From: Novosphingobium sp. B 225
GTDB taxonomy: Bacteria; Pseudomonadota; Alphaproteobacteria; Sphingomonadales; Sphingomonadaceae
NCBI RefSeq assembly: GCF_002198665.1
Contig: NZ_MWLM01000029.1
Location: 33,548 to 97,547 of the forward strand
Direction of reading: 5' to 3'
DNA: 64,000 nucleotides
Each line of letters begins with the position of its first letter. The stretch's first letter is position 1. The notes under the pieces are model-generated. The model saw only the letters and a list, made by a program, of their open reading frames with translations, had not been told where the DNA came from and did no database searches. Made by a program: the position numbers and the translations under genes. This document shows positions 51,532-61,701 of this stretch, piece after piece.

Positions 51532-53790
51532 ATGCACCCCTTCCGGCGGGCCTTTCCGCCCCTGTCCCTGTTGTGCCCTGAAAGCTGGCGTTCCGGCGCG
51601 GCGGCGCTTGCGCTGCTGATCGCAGGCGCACCGCTGTCGGCAGCCGCGCAGCAGGCCGCACCGGTGGTCAGTTCAGGTGAGGAAGAGAACCTGCCGATCG
51701 GGTTCGAGGCGACCGGCGTCAGCTATGACGACGAGGCCCAGACCGTCACCGCGTTCGGTAATGTGGTGATGAAGCGCGGCGACCAGTCGGTAGTGGCAGA
51801 CAAGATCGTCTGGAACCGCCAGACCGGCAAGATCGAAGCCAGCGGCAATATCCGGATGGTCGATGCCGATGGCAATCAGTTGTTCACTGACACGATTGAA
51901 CTGTCCGATGAGTTCAAGGCCGGGGCCATGCGCAACATGCTGCTGGCGCTGCGCGAAGGCGGACGACTGGCAGCGGCGAGCGGTGAGCGCGCGGACGACG
52001 GCACGATCCTGCTCAATCACGCCACCTACAGTGCTTGCGCGGTGGAAGACAGCGCAGGCTGCCCGCGCAACCCCAGCTGGCGGATCACCGCGAAGCGGGT
52101 GATCTATGATCCCGACAACAAGCGGGTCCGGTTCCAGGGCGCGCGGCTAGAACTGTTCGGGGCACGGCTGTTACCGATGCCGGGGCTGGTGGTGACCACC
52201 GATGGCCGCCCGATTTCCGGCTTGCTGATCCCCGACGTGCGCCTGTCGGCATCCAACGGGGTGGAATTCTCCGAAAGCTATTACCAGCGTCTGGCCCCCA
52301 ACCGCGACATCGCGGTGACCGGCTATGTCTATACCAAGGCGCTGCCGATGATCTCGGCGCAGTACCGCGCGCTGAATGACAAGGGTGCCTATCAGGTCAC
52401 CGGCTATGTCACGCAAAGCCGCCGCATTTCGATTTCGGGCGCTGCCACCAGCAGCAAGGATTTCCGCGGCTATGTCTATGCCAATGGCCGCTACCAGTTC
52501 GATCCCCACTGGAGCCTGACCTTTTCCGGACGAGTGGCGTCTGACCGCACGTTCCTGCGCCGCTATGACATCAGCCGGGATGACCGGCTGCGCTCGATGG
52601 CCGATCTGGAACGGGTTGATGACAATTCCTATCTGTCGATCGCAGGCTGGGCCACCCAGACCTTGCGGGTGGGAGACCGCCAGGGGCTGGTCCCGGTCGC
52701 CTTGCCGGAACTGGATTATCGCCGCCGGATCAGCGATCCGGTGCTGGGCGGCAAAGTGGAATTGCAGGTCAACAGCCTCGCGATCACCCGCACCGCCGGG
52801 CAGGATACCCAACGCGCGTTTGCCAGTGCCCGGTGGGATCTGCGCCGCCTGACCAGCATGGGCCAGGAAGTGACTTTTACCACGCTGGTGCGCGGTGACG
52901 TCTACCATTCGGACCAGAACAGCACCACGGCCACGGCGATCTATCGCGGCAATCCCGGCTGGGAAGCGCGCGGCATGGCCACAGCGGCGATGGACGTGAA
53001 GTGGCCGCTGATCGGCAAGTTCGCCGGCGGCAGCCAGGTACTGACCCCGCGCTTTCAGGTGGTTGCCAGCCCAACCCTGCGCAACCTGGCCGTACCCAAT
53101 GAAGACGCCCGGGCGATCGATCTGGAAGATTCGAACCTGTTCGCGCTCAATCGCTTTCCCGGGTATGACCGGGTGGAGGACGGGGTGCGCTTTACCTATG
53201 GGCTCGACTGGCAGTTTGAGCGGCCCGGCTGGCGGGTTTCGACCACGATCGGCCAGTCTTATCGCCTGACCAGCCGGCCCACGCTGCTCCCCGATGGCAC
53301 CGGGCTGTCCAGCCGCGTCTCCGACGTCGTCGGCCGCACCGAAGTGCGGTTCAAGGATCTGGTCAAGCTGACCCACCGATTCCGGCTCGACAAAGACAGT
53401 CTGGCCGTACGCCGCAACGAATTTGACGCGGCCGTGGGCAATGAACGGACCTATCTGGAACTCGGCTATCTTAGGTTGAACCGCGATGTCTCCGCTTCGA
53501 TCGAAGATCTCAAGGACCGTGAGGAATTGCGCGTTGCGGGCCGGGTCGCCTTTGCCAAATATTGGTCATTGTTCGGATCGGCGGTGGTCAACCTGACCGG
53601 CAAGAAGGAAGACCCGCTGGCCACGACCGACGGCTGGGAACCGCTGCGGACCCGCATCGGCGTTGCCTATCAGGACGATTGTCTGGAACTGGACCTGACC
53701 TGGCGGCGCGATTTCGTGGCAACGGGCGATGCCCAGCGCGGCAACACTTATCAGATTCATATCGCGCTGCGGAATCTGGGCTTCCGTTGA
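51532..53790 (+). CDS. lptD: LPS-assembly protein LptD
   Basis: 752 residues. Signal peptide to about residue 40. The N-terminal OstA/LptA-like jellyroll (about 60-165) has VTAFGNVVMKRGDQSVVADK and ATYSACAVEDSAGCPRNPSW with the cysteines that pair with the C-terminal site. The OMP barrel follows, ending at IALRNLGF; a single Cys in YQDDCLELDL is present where enterobacterial LptD has two. It inserts LPS or glycolipid in the outer membrane with LptE. First of lptD-surA-pdxA-rsmA. The 136-bp gap to surA holds no distinct feature. Confidence 0.95.
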   Translation: MHPFRRAFPPLSLLCPESWRSGAAALALLIAGAPLSAAAQQAAPVVSSGEEENLPIGFEATGVSYDDEAQTVTAFGNVVMKRGDQSVVADKIVWNRQTGKIEASGNIRMVDADGNQLFTDTIELSDEFKAGAMRNMLLALREGGRLAAASGERADDGTILLNHATYSACAVEDSAGCPRNPSWRITAKRVIYDPDNKRVRFQGARLELFGARLLPMPGLVVTTDGRPISGLLIPDVRLSASNGVEFSESYYQRLAPNRDIAVTGYVYTKALPMISAQYRALNDKGAYQVTGYVTQSRRISISGAATSSKDFRGYVYANGRYQFDPHWSLTFSGRVASDRTFLRRYDISRDDRLRSMADLERVDDNSYLSIAGWATQTLRVGDRQGLVPVALPELDYRRRISDPVLGGKVELQVNSLAITRTAGQDTQRAFASARWDLRRLTSMGQEVTFTTLVRGDVYHSDQNSTTATAIYRGNPGWEARGMATAAMDVKWPLIGKFAGGSQVLTPRFQVVASPTLRNLAVPNEDARAIDLEDSNLFALNRFPGYDRVEDGVRFTYGLDWQFERPGWRVSTTIGQSYRLTSRPTLLPDGTGLSSRVSDVVGRTEVRFKDLVKLTHRFRLDKDSLAVRRNEFDAAVGNERTYLELGYLRLNRDVSASIEDLKDREELRVAGRVAFAKYWSLFGSAVVNLTGKKEDPLATTDGWEPLRTRIGVAYQDDCLELDLTWRRDFVATGDAQRGNTYQIHIALRNLGFR

Positions 53791-53927
53791 TAGTCTGCGA
53801 TCCGCGATTGGCACTCTGCACCAAACAGGCTATCCGGCCCATGCTCAGCTTGGGTTAAGCCGCAAGACGCCATTGGCCAAGCAAGTCCGGCGGGGGTTGC
53901 CCGCCGTTTTGGGGATTTGGAAATACC

Positions 53928-55289
53928 GTGGAACGCACTTCACTCTCCCGCATTTCGACCCGGTTTGCCGCCAGCCTGATGGTTCTGGCCGCCGCCGGTC
54001 TGACGGCCCATGCCGTGGCGCAAGACGCTGGTCCCAGCAATTCAGCGGGCGGGCTCAACCTGCCCACCAATCCTGAATTCTTCACCAAGAACGATCCCAA
54101 CAACCGCAAGGCGACTGTGGTGATCAATGGTGAGATTGTGACCGGCACCGACGTGGATCAGCGCGTAGCGCTGATTGTCAACGCCAGTGGCGGCAAAGTG
54201 AGCGACGATGAAAAGACCCGCCTCAAGATGCAGGTTCTGCGCAACCTGATGGACGAAACGCTCCAGATTCAGGAAGCCAGGGCCCAGAAGATCGAGGTTG
54301 AGGATAGCGAGGTTGAGCAGACCTATGCCCGCATCGCCACCCAGAACTTTGGTCTGGACGTCAAGGCGCTGGACACCCAGCTTGCCAAGATCGGCTCCTC
54401 CGCCGCCTCGCTCAAACGCCAGATCCGCGGCGAACTGTCGTGGCAGCGGCTGATGCGCCGCAACATCCAGCCGTTCGTCAACGTGTCTGACGAAGAAGTG
54501 CGCGATGTGGTCAAGCGGATGAACGAAGCCAAGGGCACCGAGGAATACCGCGTCGGCGAAATTTACCTTTCCGCCAACGAGGAAAACAAGGCAGCTGTAT
54601 ACCAGAACGCACAGAAGATCGTTGAACAGCTCAAGGGTGGCGGCAGCTTTGTCGGCTATGCTCGCCAGTTCTCCGAAGCTTCGACCGCAGCGGTCGGCGG
54701 CGATCTGGGCTGGATCCGGCTGGCCCAGCTGCCCACTGAACTGTCGAGCTCGCTCACCGGCTTGCAAACCGGTCAGCTGGTTGGCCCGGTCGAAATCCGC
54801 GGCGGCTTCTCGATCATGCTGCTGATCGACAAGCGTCAGGTGCTGACCGCCGATCCGCGCGATGCACTGCTCAGCCTCAAGCAGGTTTCAATCAGCTTCC
54901 CGCCCGGCGCGACCGAGGCCCAGGCCACCGCCAAAGCCAAGGCTTTTGCCGACGCGATGCAGACCGCGCGCGGTTGCGGGATGGTGGACGATGTAGCCAA
55001 GGGACTCGGCGCGGAAGTGGTCACCAATGACCAGATCAAGGCGCGCGATCTGCCGGCTCAGCTGCAACAGATGGTGCTGGCGCTCAACATGGGCGAAACC
55101 ACGCCGCCGTTCGGATCGATCCAGGACGGGGTGCGGGTGCTGATGCTGTGCGGCCGCGATGACCCCAAGGTCGAAAGCGGGCCGAATTTCGAACAGGTCC
55201 AGCAACAGATCGAGGACGAACGCGTCAACAAGCGCGCCCAGACCTATCTGCGCGACCTGCGCCGCGACGCCGTGATCGATTACGATTGA
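53928..55289 (+). CDS. surA: periplasmic chaperone and peptidyl-prolyl isomerase SurA
   Basis: 453 residues. Signal peptide ends at AHAVAQDA. SurA-like N-terminal helical domain (about 60-190), one parvulin/PPIC domain (about 200-305) with YRVGEIYLSA, FVGYARQFSEASTA and GGDLGWIRLAQLP, and a second helical region to about 450. It escorts outer-membrane proteins such as LptD, encoded just upstream, to the BAM complex. The second, less conserved domain after LTADPRDALLSLKQVSISFP may be a degenerate parvulin. Confidence 0.92.
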   Translation: MERTSLSRISTRFAASLMVLAAAGLTAHAVAQDAGPSNSAGGLNLPTNPEFFTKNDPNNRKATVVINGEIVTGTDVDQRVALIVNASGGKVSDDEKTRLKMQVLRNLMDETLQIQEARAQKIEVEDSEVEQTYARIATQNFGLDVKALDTQLAKIGSSAASLKRQIRGELSWQRLMRRNIQPFVNVSDEEVRDVVKRMNEAKGTEEYRVGEIYLSANEENKAAVYQNAQKIVEQLKGGGSFVGYARQFSEASTAAVGGDLGWIRLAQLPTELSSSLTGLQTGQLVGPVEIRGGFSIMLLIDKRQVLTADPRDALLSLKQVSISFPPGATEAQATAKAKAFADAMQTARGCGMVDDVAKGLGAEVVTNDQIKARDLPAQLQQMVLALNMGETTPPFGSIQDGVRVLMLCGRDDPKVESGPNFEQVQQQIEDERVNKRAQTYLRDLRRDAVIDYD

Positions 55290-55293
55290 GCCA

Positions 55294-56307
55294 ATGAACG
55301 GGGCGGCGCTCGCTGTATCGCTGGGCGATCCGGCGGGCGTCGGTCCTGAACTGATTGCGGCTGCCTGGGCCCGGCGCGAAGCGGACGAGCTGGTGCCGTT
55401 CTTCGTCGCGGGCGGGCCGGATCTGCTGGCACAGGCCGCGCACAGCCGGGGGATCAGCCTGCCGATCACCCAGATCTATCACCCGGCCGAAGCACTCGAC
55501 TGCTTTGATTACAGCCTGCCGGTGCTGGCCGGGATCGATTGCGACTATCACCCCGGCGCACCTGACCACGCGGGCGCGGAACTGGCGCTGGCCAGTCTGG
55601 ATGAGGCTTGCCGTCTGACGGTGGCGGGCGAAGCCGCCGGGCTGGTCACTGGCCCGATCGCCAAGGCGCGGCTGGCCGAAGTGGGCTTTACCCATCCCGG
55701 CCAGACCGAATTCGTCGCTGCTGCCTGCGGCGTGGCGGCAGAGGACGCGGTGATGATGCTCGCCGGGCCGCAATTGCGCACTGTGCCGCTGACAGTACAT
55801 ATCGCGCTCAGCGAAGTTCCTGCCCGGCTCTCGGCCGAGTTGATCGTGCGCCGCGCGCGGATTGTTGCGCAGGCCTTGCGGCAGGATTTCGGGATCGAAC
55901 ACCCGCGCCTCGCGATCGCCGCGCTCAATCCCCATGCCGGTGAGGAAGGCCGGATGGGCGATGAGGAAACGCGGATCATCGCGCCCGCGATCACCACCTT
56001 GCAAGCCGAAGGGCTGCACGTAACCGGCCCGCACCCCGCCGACGCCCTGTTCGCCCCGCGCGCCCGCGCCAGCTATGATGCGGCGCTGTGCATGTACCAC
56101 GATCAGGCGCTGATTCCCTTGAAGGCACTCGATTTTGACCAGGGGGTCAACGTCACGCTGGGCTTGCCCGCGATCCGCACCAGCCCCGACCACGGCACTG
56201 CCTTCACGATCGCCGGAAAGAACCAGGCCGACCCCGGCGCGATGATCGCCGCGATCCGCATGGCGGGGCTCTGCGCGATGCGGCGCATGGGGGAATGGGA
56301 ATTCTGA
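55294..56307 (+). CDS. pdxA: 4-hydroxythreonine-4-phosphate dehydrogenase
   Basis: 337 residues. LAVSLGDPAGVGPELIAAAW at the N-terminus, GLVTGPIAKARLAEVGFTHPGQTEF, and the metal-binding MYHDQALIPLKALDFDQGVN with SPDHGTAF near the end. PdxA acts in the pyridoxal-phosphate pathway that uses DXP. It is 4 bp from the surA stop, and followed by a family C repeat and rsmA, the usual alphaproteobacterial cluster. Confidence 0.96.
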   Translation: MNGAALAVSLGDPAGVGPELIAAAWARREADELVPFFVAGGPDLLAQAAHSRGISLPITQIYHPAEALDCFDYSLPVLAGIDCDYHPGAPDHAGAELALASLDEACRLTVAGEAAGLVTGPIAKARLAEVGFTHPGQTEFVAAACGVAAEDAVMMLAGPQLRTVPLTVHIALSEVPARLSAELIVRRARIVAQALRQDFGIEHPRLAIAALNPHAGEEGRMGDEETRIIAPAITTLQAEGLHVTGPHPADALFAPRARASYDAALCMYHDQALIPLKALDFDQGVNVTLGLPAIRTSPDHGTAFTIAGKNQADPGAMIAAIRMAGLCAMRRMGEWEF

Positions 56308-56317
56308 AATCAGTATC

Positions 56318-56382
56318 CGTTCGTGTCGAGCGAAGTCGAGACACTTCGCGCGAGGTGTCTCGACTTCGCTCGACACGAACGG
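56318..56382. repeat. family C inverted repeat, perfect copy
   Basis: cgttcgtgtcgagcgaagtc followed by gagacac, then a 10-nt loop, then gtgtctcgacttcgctcgac and acgaacg: a perfect 27-bp stem. It begins 10 bp after the pdxA stop and ends 13 bp before the rsmA start. It has no T run, so it is a repeat unit rather than a classic terminator. A decayed copy lies at 33921-33986. Confidence 0.92.
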
Positions 56383-56395
56383 GTAAGGGAATGGT

Positions 56396-57217
56396 GTGAC
56401 CACCACACTCCCTCCTCTGCGCGACGTGATTGCCCGCCACGGCCTGCAAGCCAGCAAGGCGCTCGGCCAGAATTTCCTGTTCGACGAACAGCTGCTCAGC
56501 CGGATCGCCGCAATTCCCGGCAAGTTGCAAGGTCAGCAGGTGCTGGAGGTTGGCCCTGGCCCCGGCGGGCTGACCCGCGCCTTGCTGCGCGCCGGGGCGC
56601 AAGTGACCGCGATCGAGATGGATCGCCGCTGCCTGCCCGCGCTGGCCGAACTGGCCGAGGCGTTTCCCGGCCAATTGCGCGTGATCGAAGGCGATGCGAT
56701 GAAAGTGGCGCACGGGATCGAGGGCCCGTTCCACATCGTCGCCAATCTGCCCTACAACGTCGGCACCGCGCTGTTTGTGGGCTGGCTGGGAGGTGAAGCC
56801 TGGCCGCCGCAATGGGCCAGCCTGACCCTGATGTTCCAGCAGGAAGTGGCCCAACGGATCATCGCCAGCCCAGCAGAGCAAAGTGCCTATGGCCGGTTGG
56901 CCGTGCTGGCACAGTGGCGCGCGAGCGCGAAGCTGGCGCTGAAAGTCCACCGCAGCGCGTTCACCCCGCCGCCCAAAGTGATGAGTGCGATTGTCCACGT
57001 GACGCCTGCGGATATGCCGCAGGGCGTATCCGCCCGCACGCTTGAGCGCGTCACCGAACTGGCCTTCGGCCAGCGCCGCAAGATGCTGCGCCAGAGTTTG
57101 AAAGGCCTGCCCGGCGCACTGGACGCGCTGGAGCGGCTGGGGATCGACCCGGCCCGCCGCGCGGAAACGTTGAGCGTGGCGGAATTTGTGAGCGTAGCGC
57201 GGGAGCTGAGAGCCTAA
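56396..57217 (+). CDS. rsmA: 16S rRNA dimethyladenosine transferase
   Basis: 273 residues from a GTG at 56396. SAM motif [15 protein letters not shown] and catalytic [11 protein letters not shown], with upstream [16 protein letters not shown] typical of KsgA. Makes the m6,6A pair in helix 45 of 16S rRNA during small subunit maturation. Ends 28 bp from convergent glcB, separated by a partial hairpin cctccccggaacggagaggg. Confidence 0.96.
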   Translation: MTTTLPPLRDVIARHGLQASKALGQNFLFDEQLLSRIAAIPGKLQGQQVLEVGPGPGGLTRALLRAGAQVTAIEMDRRCLPALAELAEAFPGQLRVIEGDAMKVAHGIEGPFHIVANLPYNVGTALFVGWLGGEAWPPQWASLTLMFQQEVAQRIIASPAEQSAYGRLAVLAQWRASAKLALKVHRSAFTPPPKVMSAIVHVTPADMPQGVSARTLERVTELAFGQRRKMLRQSLKGLPGALDALERLGIDPARRAETLSVAEFVSVARELRA

Positions 57218-57245
57218 GTCCCTCCCCGGAACGGAGAGGGGGGAT

Positions 57246-59303
57246 TTACCCCTTCCGCACCCGCCGCCAGGCATGCAGCAGCGGTTCGGTATAACCGCTC
57301 GGCTGTTCCACCCCCTTGAACACCAGATCGAGCGCAGCTCGGAACGCGGCGCCATCCTCGTTGCCCACCAAGGGTTCATAGCCCGCATCGCCCGCGTTTT
57401 GCGCATCGACTTTGGCCGCCATGCGCCGCAGCGAATCCATCACTTGCGCTTCGGTGCAGATCCCGTGCAGCAGCCAGTTGGCCATGTGTTGGCTGGAAAT
57501 GCGCAGCGTCGCGCGGTCTTCCATCAGACCAATGTCATTGATGTCCGGCACCTTGGAACAGCCGACCCCGGCATCGATCCAGCGCACAACATAGCCCAGC
57601 AGCCCCTGTGCGTTGTTGTCCAGTTCCTCGCGCACTTCGGCTTCGGAATAGTTCACCCCCAGCCCCAGCGGCACGGTCAGCAGGTCATCAAGCCCCGGCG
57701 TGGGGCGCAGCGCCAGTTCCTGTTGCACTGCAAAGACATCGACCTGGTGGTAATGCATCGCGTGCAGCGTTGCCGCAGTCGGGCTGGGCACCCAGGCGGT
57801 GTTGGCCCCGGCTTTGGGGTGGCCGATTTTCTGGACCATCATGTCCGCCATCATATCCGGCGCGGCCCACATGCCCTTGCCGATCTGCGCCTTGCCCGAC
57901 AGCCCGCAAGCGAGCCCGATCTGGACGTTGCGCGCTTCGTAGGCCGCGATCCAGGCGCTCTGCTTCATCGCGCCCTTGCGGATCATCGGCCCGGCCCGCA
58001 TCGAGGTGTGAATTTCATCCCCGGTGCGGTCAAGGAAGCCGGTGTTGATGAACACGATCCGGTCCTTCACCGCATGGATGCAGGCGGCAAGGTTCGCGCT
58101 GGTGCGGCGTTCCTCGTCCATCACCCCAACCTTGATCGTGTGGCGGGCCAGCCCCAGCAGATCTTCGACGCCGTCGAACAGATCGTTGGTAAACTGGCAT
58201 TCCTCGGGCCCGTGCTGCTTGGGCTTGACGATGTAGACGCTGCCCTGGCGGCTGTTGCGATACTTGCCCAGCCCGCGCACGTCATGCGCGCCAATTGCGC
58301 TGGTCAGGACCGCATCCATGATCCCTTCGGGAATCTCGCTGCCATCGGCCAGCAGTACCGCCGGGTTGGTCATCAGGTGGCCGACATTGCGCACAAACAG
58401 CAAGCTGCGTCCGGACAGGGCCAGATCGCCCCACTGCCGATCGCCGCTGAGGGTGCGGGTCATGGTCTGCCCGCCCTTTTCAAAGCTTTCGGACAAGTCG
58501 CCGCGGATCACGCCCAGCCAGTTGCGATAGGCCGCCAGCTTGTCCTCAGCGTCAACGGCCGCGACCGAATCTTCCATGTCGCAGATCGTGGTCAACGCCG
58601 CTTCCAGCATGACGTCCGCGATATGCAGCGGATCGTCCTTGCCCACCGGATGCTGCGGATCGATCACAACTTCGATATGCAAGCCATTGTGCCTGAACAG
58701 GTAACCGCCCGGCTTACTTGCCACCAGATGTTCGCACGCCTCACCATGCAGCGCCGCTTCCCAGCCGGGAATGGCGCTGTTCAGGAAGGCCCGCGCGGCC
58801 GCGATCACTGCCGCACCGCGAACCGTATCATAACCACCCGGCCGCGCCGGTGCGGCATCGAGCGCGTCGGTGCCGTAATAGGCATCGTACAAACTGCCCC
58901 AACGCGCATTGGCCGCGTTGAGCAGAAAGCGAGCGTTGAGCACCGGCACCACCAGTTGCGGCCCGGCCATGGTCGCCACTTCGGCATCGACGTTCTGCGT
59001 GCCAATCGCAAACGGTGCAGGCTCTGGCACCAGATAGCCAATGTCGCGCAGGAAGGCCTGGTATTCCCCGGCTTCGATCGGCTTGCCGGCGCGGGCCACA
59101 TGCCAGGCATCGATCTGCGCCTGCATATCATCGCGCTTGGCCAGCAGCGCGCGGTTTACCGGGACAAAGCGTTCCACCAGTGCCGCGAACCCGGCCCAGA
59201 ACGCACCTGCATCCTGCCCCAGCGGGGCGAGCACTTCGCTTTCGATGAAAGTGGCCAGCGCGGTATCGACGTGCAATCCGTTCTTCGTAACCCGGTCAGT
59301 CAT
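57246..59303 (-). CDS. glcB: malate synthase G
   Basis: 685 residues, a little shorter than E. coli GlcB (about 720). Beta/alpha barrel with catalytic and metal-binding segments [31 protein letters not shown], and [20 protein letters not shown]. It condenses glyoxylate with acetyl-CoA to malate, allowing growth on acetate, glycolate or two-carbon compounds. The isocitrate lyase gene is not in the window. It is a single-gene unit. Its 154-bp upstream region adjoins the divergent M20 hydrolase gene. Confidence 0.96.
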   Translation of the reverse strand: MTDRVTKNGLHVDTALATFIESEVLAPLGQDAGAFWAGFAALVERFVPVNRALLAKRDDMQAQIDAWHVARAGKPIEAGEYQAFLRDIGYLVPEPAPFAIGTQNVDAEVATMAGPQLVVPVLNARFLLNAANARWGSLYDAYYGTDALDAAPARPGGYDTVRGAAVIAAARAFLNSAIPGWEAALHGEACEHLVASKPGGYLFRHNGLHIEVVIDPQHPVGKDDPLHIADVMLEAALTTICDMEDSVAAVDAEDKLAAYRNWLGVIRGDLSESFEKGGQTMTRTLSGDRQWGDLALSGRSLLFVRNVGHLMTNPAVLLADGSEIPEGIMDAVLTSAIGAHDVRGLGKYRNSRQGSVYIVKPKQHGPEECQFTNDLFDGVEDLLGLARHTIKVGVMDEERRTSANLAACIHAVKDRIVFINTGFLDRTGDEIHTSMRAGPMIRKGAMKQSAWIAAYEARNVQIGLACGLSGKAQIGKGMWAAPDMMADMMVQKIGHPKAGANTAWVPSPTAATLHAMHYHQVDVFAVQQELALRPTPGLDDLLTVPLGLGVNYSEAEVREELDNNAQGLLGYVVRWIDAGVGCSKVPDINDIGLMEDRATLRISSQHMANWLLHGICTEAQVMDSLRRMAAKVDAQNAGDAGYEPLVGNEDGAAFRAALDLVFKGVEQPSGYTEPLLHAWRRVRKG

Positions 59304-59457
59304 TGGTCCTCACACACATTCACACCGCGCGGCCTGCGCGGCGCGGCAAAGATCATCGGCGATTCCGGGGAGGAATTCGAGCGCTATGCCGCATGTGCGA
59401 AAGCATGGCAATGGTGGGGTTGGACTGCTCCCGGCTCTCGGCTAGAGAAGGTTTCAG

Positions 59458-60669
59458 ATGCAAACACTTTCCTCCACCGAACTAGCGCTGCTCGACATGG
59501 TCGATGCCAAGCCAATGCTGGCGCAGGTCCAGGCATGGAGCGCGATCAACACCGGCACCGGCAATCTGGCAGGGCTGGCCGAACAGGCAGCTATGCTGGC
59601 CGATGCCTTTGCCGGACTGCCCGGGGCGATGACTCTGGAGCAGCCCGCCCCTGTTTCTGCCGTAAGCGCGGATGGGCGCGAGGTGGCTGTGGACTATGGC
59701 CGCCATCTGGTCCTGCGAGTGCGTCCACAAGCCCAGCGGCGGTTCCTGCTGACCGGGCATATGGACACCGTGTTTCCCGCCAGCCACCCGTTCCAGCAAC
59801 AGCGCTGGCTGGACGATGCCACGCTGAACGGCCCCGGCGTGGCTGACATGAAGGGCGGGATCGCGGTGATTCTGGCGGCGCTGCTGGCGTTTGAAACCAG
59901 CCCGGCGGCGCAAGCCACCGGCTATGACGTGCTGATCAATTCCGACGAAGAGACCGGCAGCCTTTCCTCTGCCCCGCTGATTGCAGAGCTGGCGCGCGGC
60001 AAGGCGGCGGCGCTGACTTATGAGCCGAGCGCCCTGCCCGATGGCACGCTGGCCGGGGCGCGTGCCGGCAGCGGGAACTACAGCCTGGTCGTGACTGGCC
60101 GTTCGGCCCACGCCGGGCGCAACCCGCAGGACGGCCGCAACGCAGTGGTCGCCGCCGCCGCGCTGGCGCTGGGGTTAAAAGCGCTGGAGCGAGAAGGGCT
60201 GAGCATCAATCCGGCGCGGATTGACGGCGGCAGCGCGAACAACGTGGTGCCGGACATGGCCGTACTGCGCTTCAACATCCGCCCGCGCGAGCTGGAGCTG
60301 GCGCAGACGTTTGATCAGGAAATCAAAAAGTTGATTGCCCGGATTGAGACTGAACATGAAGTTCATATCCACCGCCACGGCGGGATCAGCCGCCCGCCAA
60401 AGCCAATCGATGCCCGCGCCGAGAAGCTGTTCGGCGTGGTTGAGGAATGTTCGGCCCTGCTGGGCCAGCCGATCAGCCGCATCGCCAGCGGCGGGGTCTG
60501 CGATGGCAACAATATCGCCGCCTGCGGGGTGCCCGTGGTCGATACCATGGGAGTGCGCGGCGGAGCGATTCATTCCCCGGACGAGTTCCTGATCGTCCCC
60601 AGTCTGGCCGAACGCGCCCGCCTGTCTGCACTCGTCCTGCACCGTCTAGCCATTGGAGTACCGCTTTGA
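59458..60669 (+). CDS. M20-family hydrolase (glutamate-carboxypeptidase-like)
   Basis: 403 residues. Two-metal-site residues in LLTGHMDTVFP, DMKGGIAVIL, the Glu pair SDEETGSL near 175, and a C-terminal His. Dimerisation lid (about 200-310) has GRSAHAGRNPQDGRNA. Cytosolic peptidase/desuccinylase family. It overlaps astA by 4 bp (TTGA), which suggests a role in the same arginine pathway, for example as an alternative to the missing AstE (a different, M14, family). I infer this only from context; the family is broad. Confidence 0.85.
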   Translation: MQTLSSTELALLDMVDAKPMLAQVQAWSAINTGTGNLAGLAEQAAMLADAFAGLPGAMTLEQPAPVSAVSADGREVAVDYGRHLVLRVRPQAQRRFLLTGHMDTVFPASHPFQQQRWLDDATLNGPGVADMKGGIAVILAALLAFETSPAAQATGYDVLINSDEETGSLSSAPLIAELARGKAAALTYEPSALPDGTLAGARAGSGNYSLVVTGRSAHAGRNPQDGRNAVVAAAALALGLKALEREGLSINPARIDGGSANNVVPDMAVLRFNIRPRELELAQTFDQEIKKLIARIETEHEVHIHRHGGISRPPKPIDARAEKLFGVVEECSALLGQPISRIASGGVCDGNNIAACGVPVVDTMGVRGGAIHSPDEFLIVPSLAERARLSALVLHRLAIGVPL

Positions 60670-61697
60670 CTTTCGTGATCCGCGCCGCGCGCGAAACTGA
60701 CCTGCAGCACCTGTATGAGATGGCCAAGCGCACCGGCGGCGGCTTCACCAACCTGCCGCCAGACCGCAAGGCGCTGATGGCCAAGCTGGAACGCAGCGCC
60801 GCCGGGTTTGCACGCGCGGGCGATGATGTGGGTGACGATCTGTTCGTGTTCATGCTGGAAAACACCGCGACCGGCGAAGTGCGCGGCACCTGTCAGGTAT
60901 TCTCGGCCGTGGGGCTGAAGTGGCCGTTCTATTCCTACCGGATCGGCGCGCTGACCCAGCACAGCGCCGAACTGGAACGCACTTTTCGGGCTGATATCCT
61001 GAACTTGTCGACCGATCTTGAAGGAGCGAGTGAAGTGGGCGGGCTGTTCCTGCATCCGGGCGAGCGCGCGGGCGGGCTGGGGCTGCTGATCGCGCGCAGC
61101 CGGTACATGTTCATCCGCAACCACCGCGCCCGCTTTGCCGACCGCTGTCTGGCCGAACTGCGCGGAGTGATCGACGAGGCTGGCGGATCGCCGTTCTGGG
61201 ACGGGGTGGCCGGGCGGTTCTTCGGGATGAATTTCCAGGATGCGGACGAATTCAATGCCCGGTTCGGCAACCAGTTCATCGCCGATCTGATGCCCAAGCA
61301 CCCGGTTTATATCGCCATGCTGACCGAACATGCCCGTGCGGTAATCGGCGTGCCCCACCCCACCGGCCGCGCCGCGATGCGAATGCTGGAAGAGGAAGGG
61401 TTCGCCTGGGAAAACTACATCGACATCTTCGATGGCGGCCCGACCATGACCGCCCGGACCGACCAGATCCGTTCGGTGCGCGAAGCGGCGGATGATGTGG
61501 TGCGTGGCGTGGACGCAGGTCTTGGCGAACACCAGGCCGGGGAAAAGCGCCTTATCGCCTGCGGCAGACTGGCGGATTTCCGCTGCGCCTATGGCTGGAT
61601 CGCGCCCAGCGGTGACGGGATCGTGATTGACCCGGAATGCGCCAGAACACTTGAGGTCGAGCCAGGTGAGACGGTGACCCACGTGGCCCGGTGGTGA
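60666..61697 (+). CDS. astA: arginine N-succinyltransferase
   Basis: 343 residues from a TTG at 60666, whose TTGA overlaps the upstream stop. TFVIRAARETDLQHLYEMA, then GGGFTNLPPDR, LEGASEVGGLFLHPGERAGG and SPFWDGVAGRFFGMNF are the AstA family pattern with an acyl-CoA site. Catalyses succinyl-CoA plus arginine in the first step of the AST degradation pathway. astB follows immediately. astC, astD and astE are not in the window. Confidence 0.94.
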   Translation: MTFVIRAARETDLQHLYEMAKRTGGGFTNLPPDRKALMAKLERSAAGFARAGDDVGDDLFVFMLENTATGEVRGTCQVFSAVGLKWPFYSYRIGALTQHSAELERTFRADILNLSTDLEGASEVGGLFLHPGERAGGLGLLIARSRYMFIRNHRARFADRCLAELRGVIDEAGGSPFWDGVAGRFFGMNFQDADEFNARFGNQFIADLMPKHPVYIAMLTEHARAVIGVPHPTGRAAMRMLEEEGFAWENYIDIFDGGPTMTARTDQIRSVREAADDVVRGVDAGLGEHQAGEKRLIACGRLADFRCAYGWIAPSGDGIVIDPECARTLEVEPGETVTHVARW

Positions 61698-61701
61698 GCG
61701 C

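Noticed and set aside
49073..51619. 848-codon plus-strand open frame over ndk, holC and pepA
   Set aside because: Antisense to three recognisable genes and composed of His/Arg/Gln-rich sequence typical of shadow frames.
57273..59846. 857-codon plus-strand open frame across glcB
   Set aside because: It is antisense to malate synthase, whose motifs are intact. Long antisense frames are common in GC-rich DNA.
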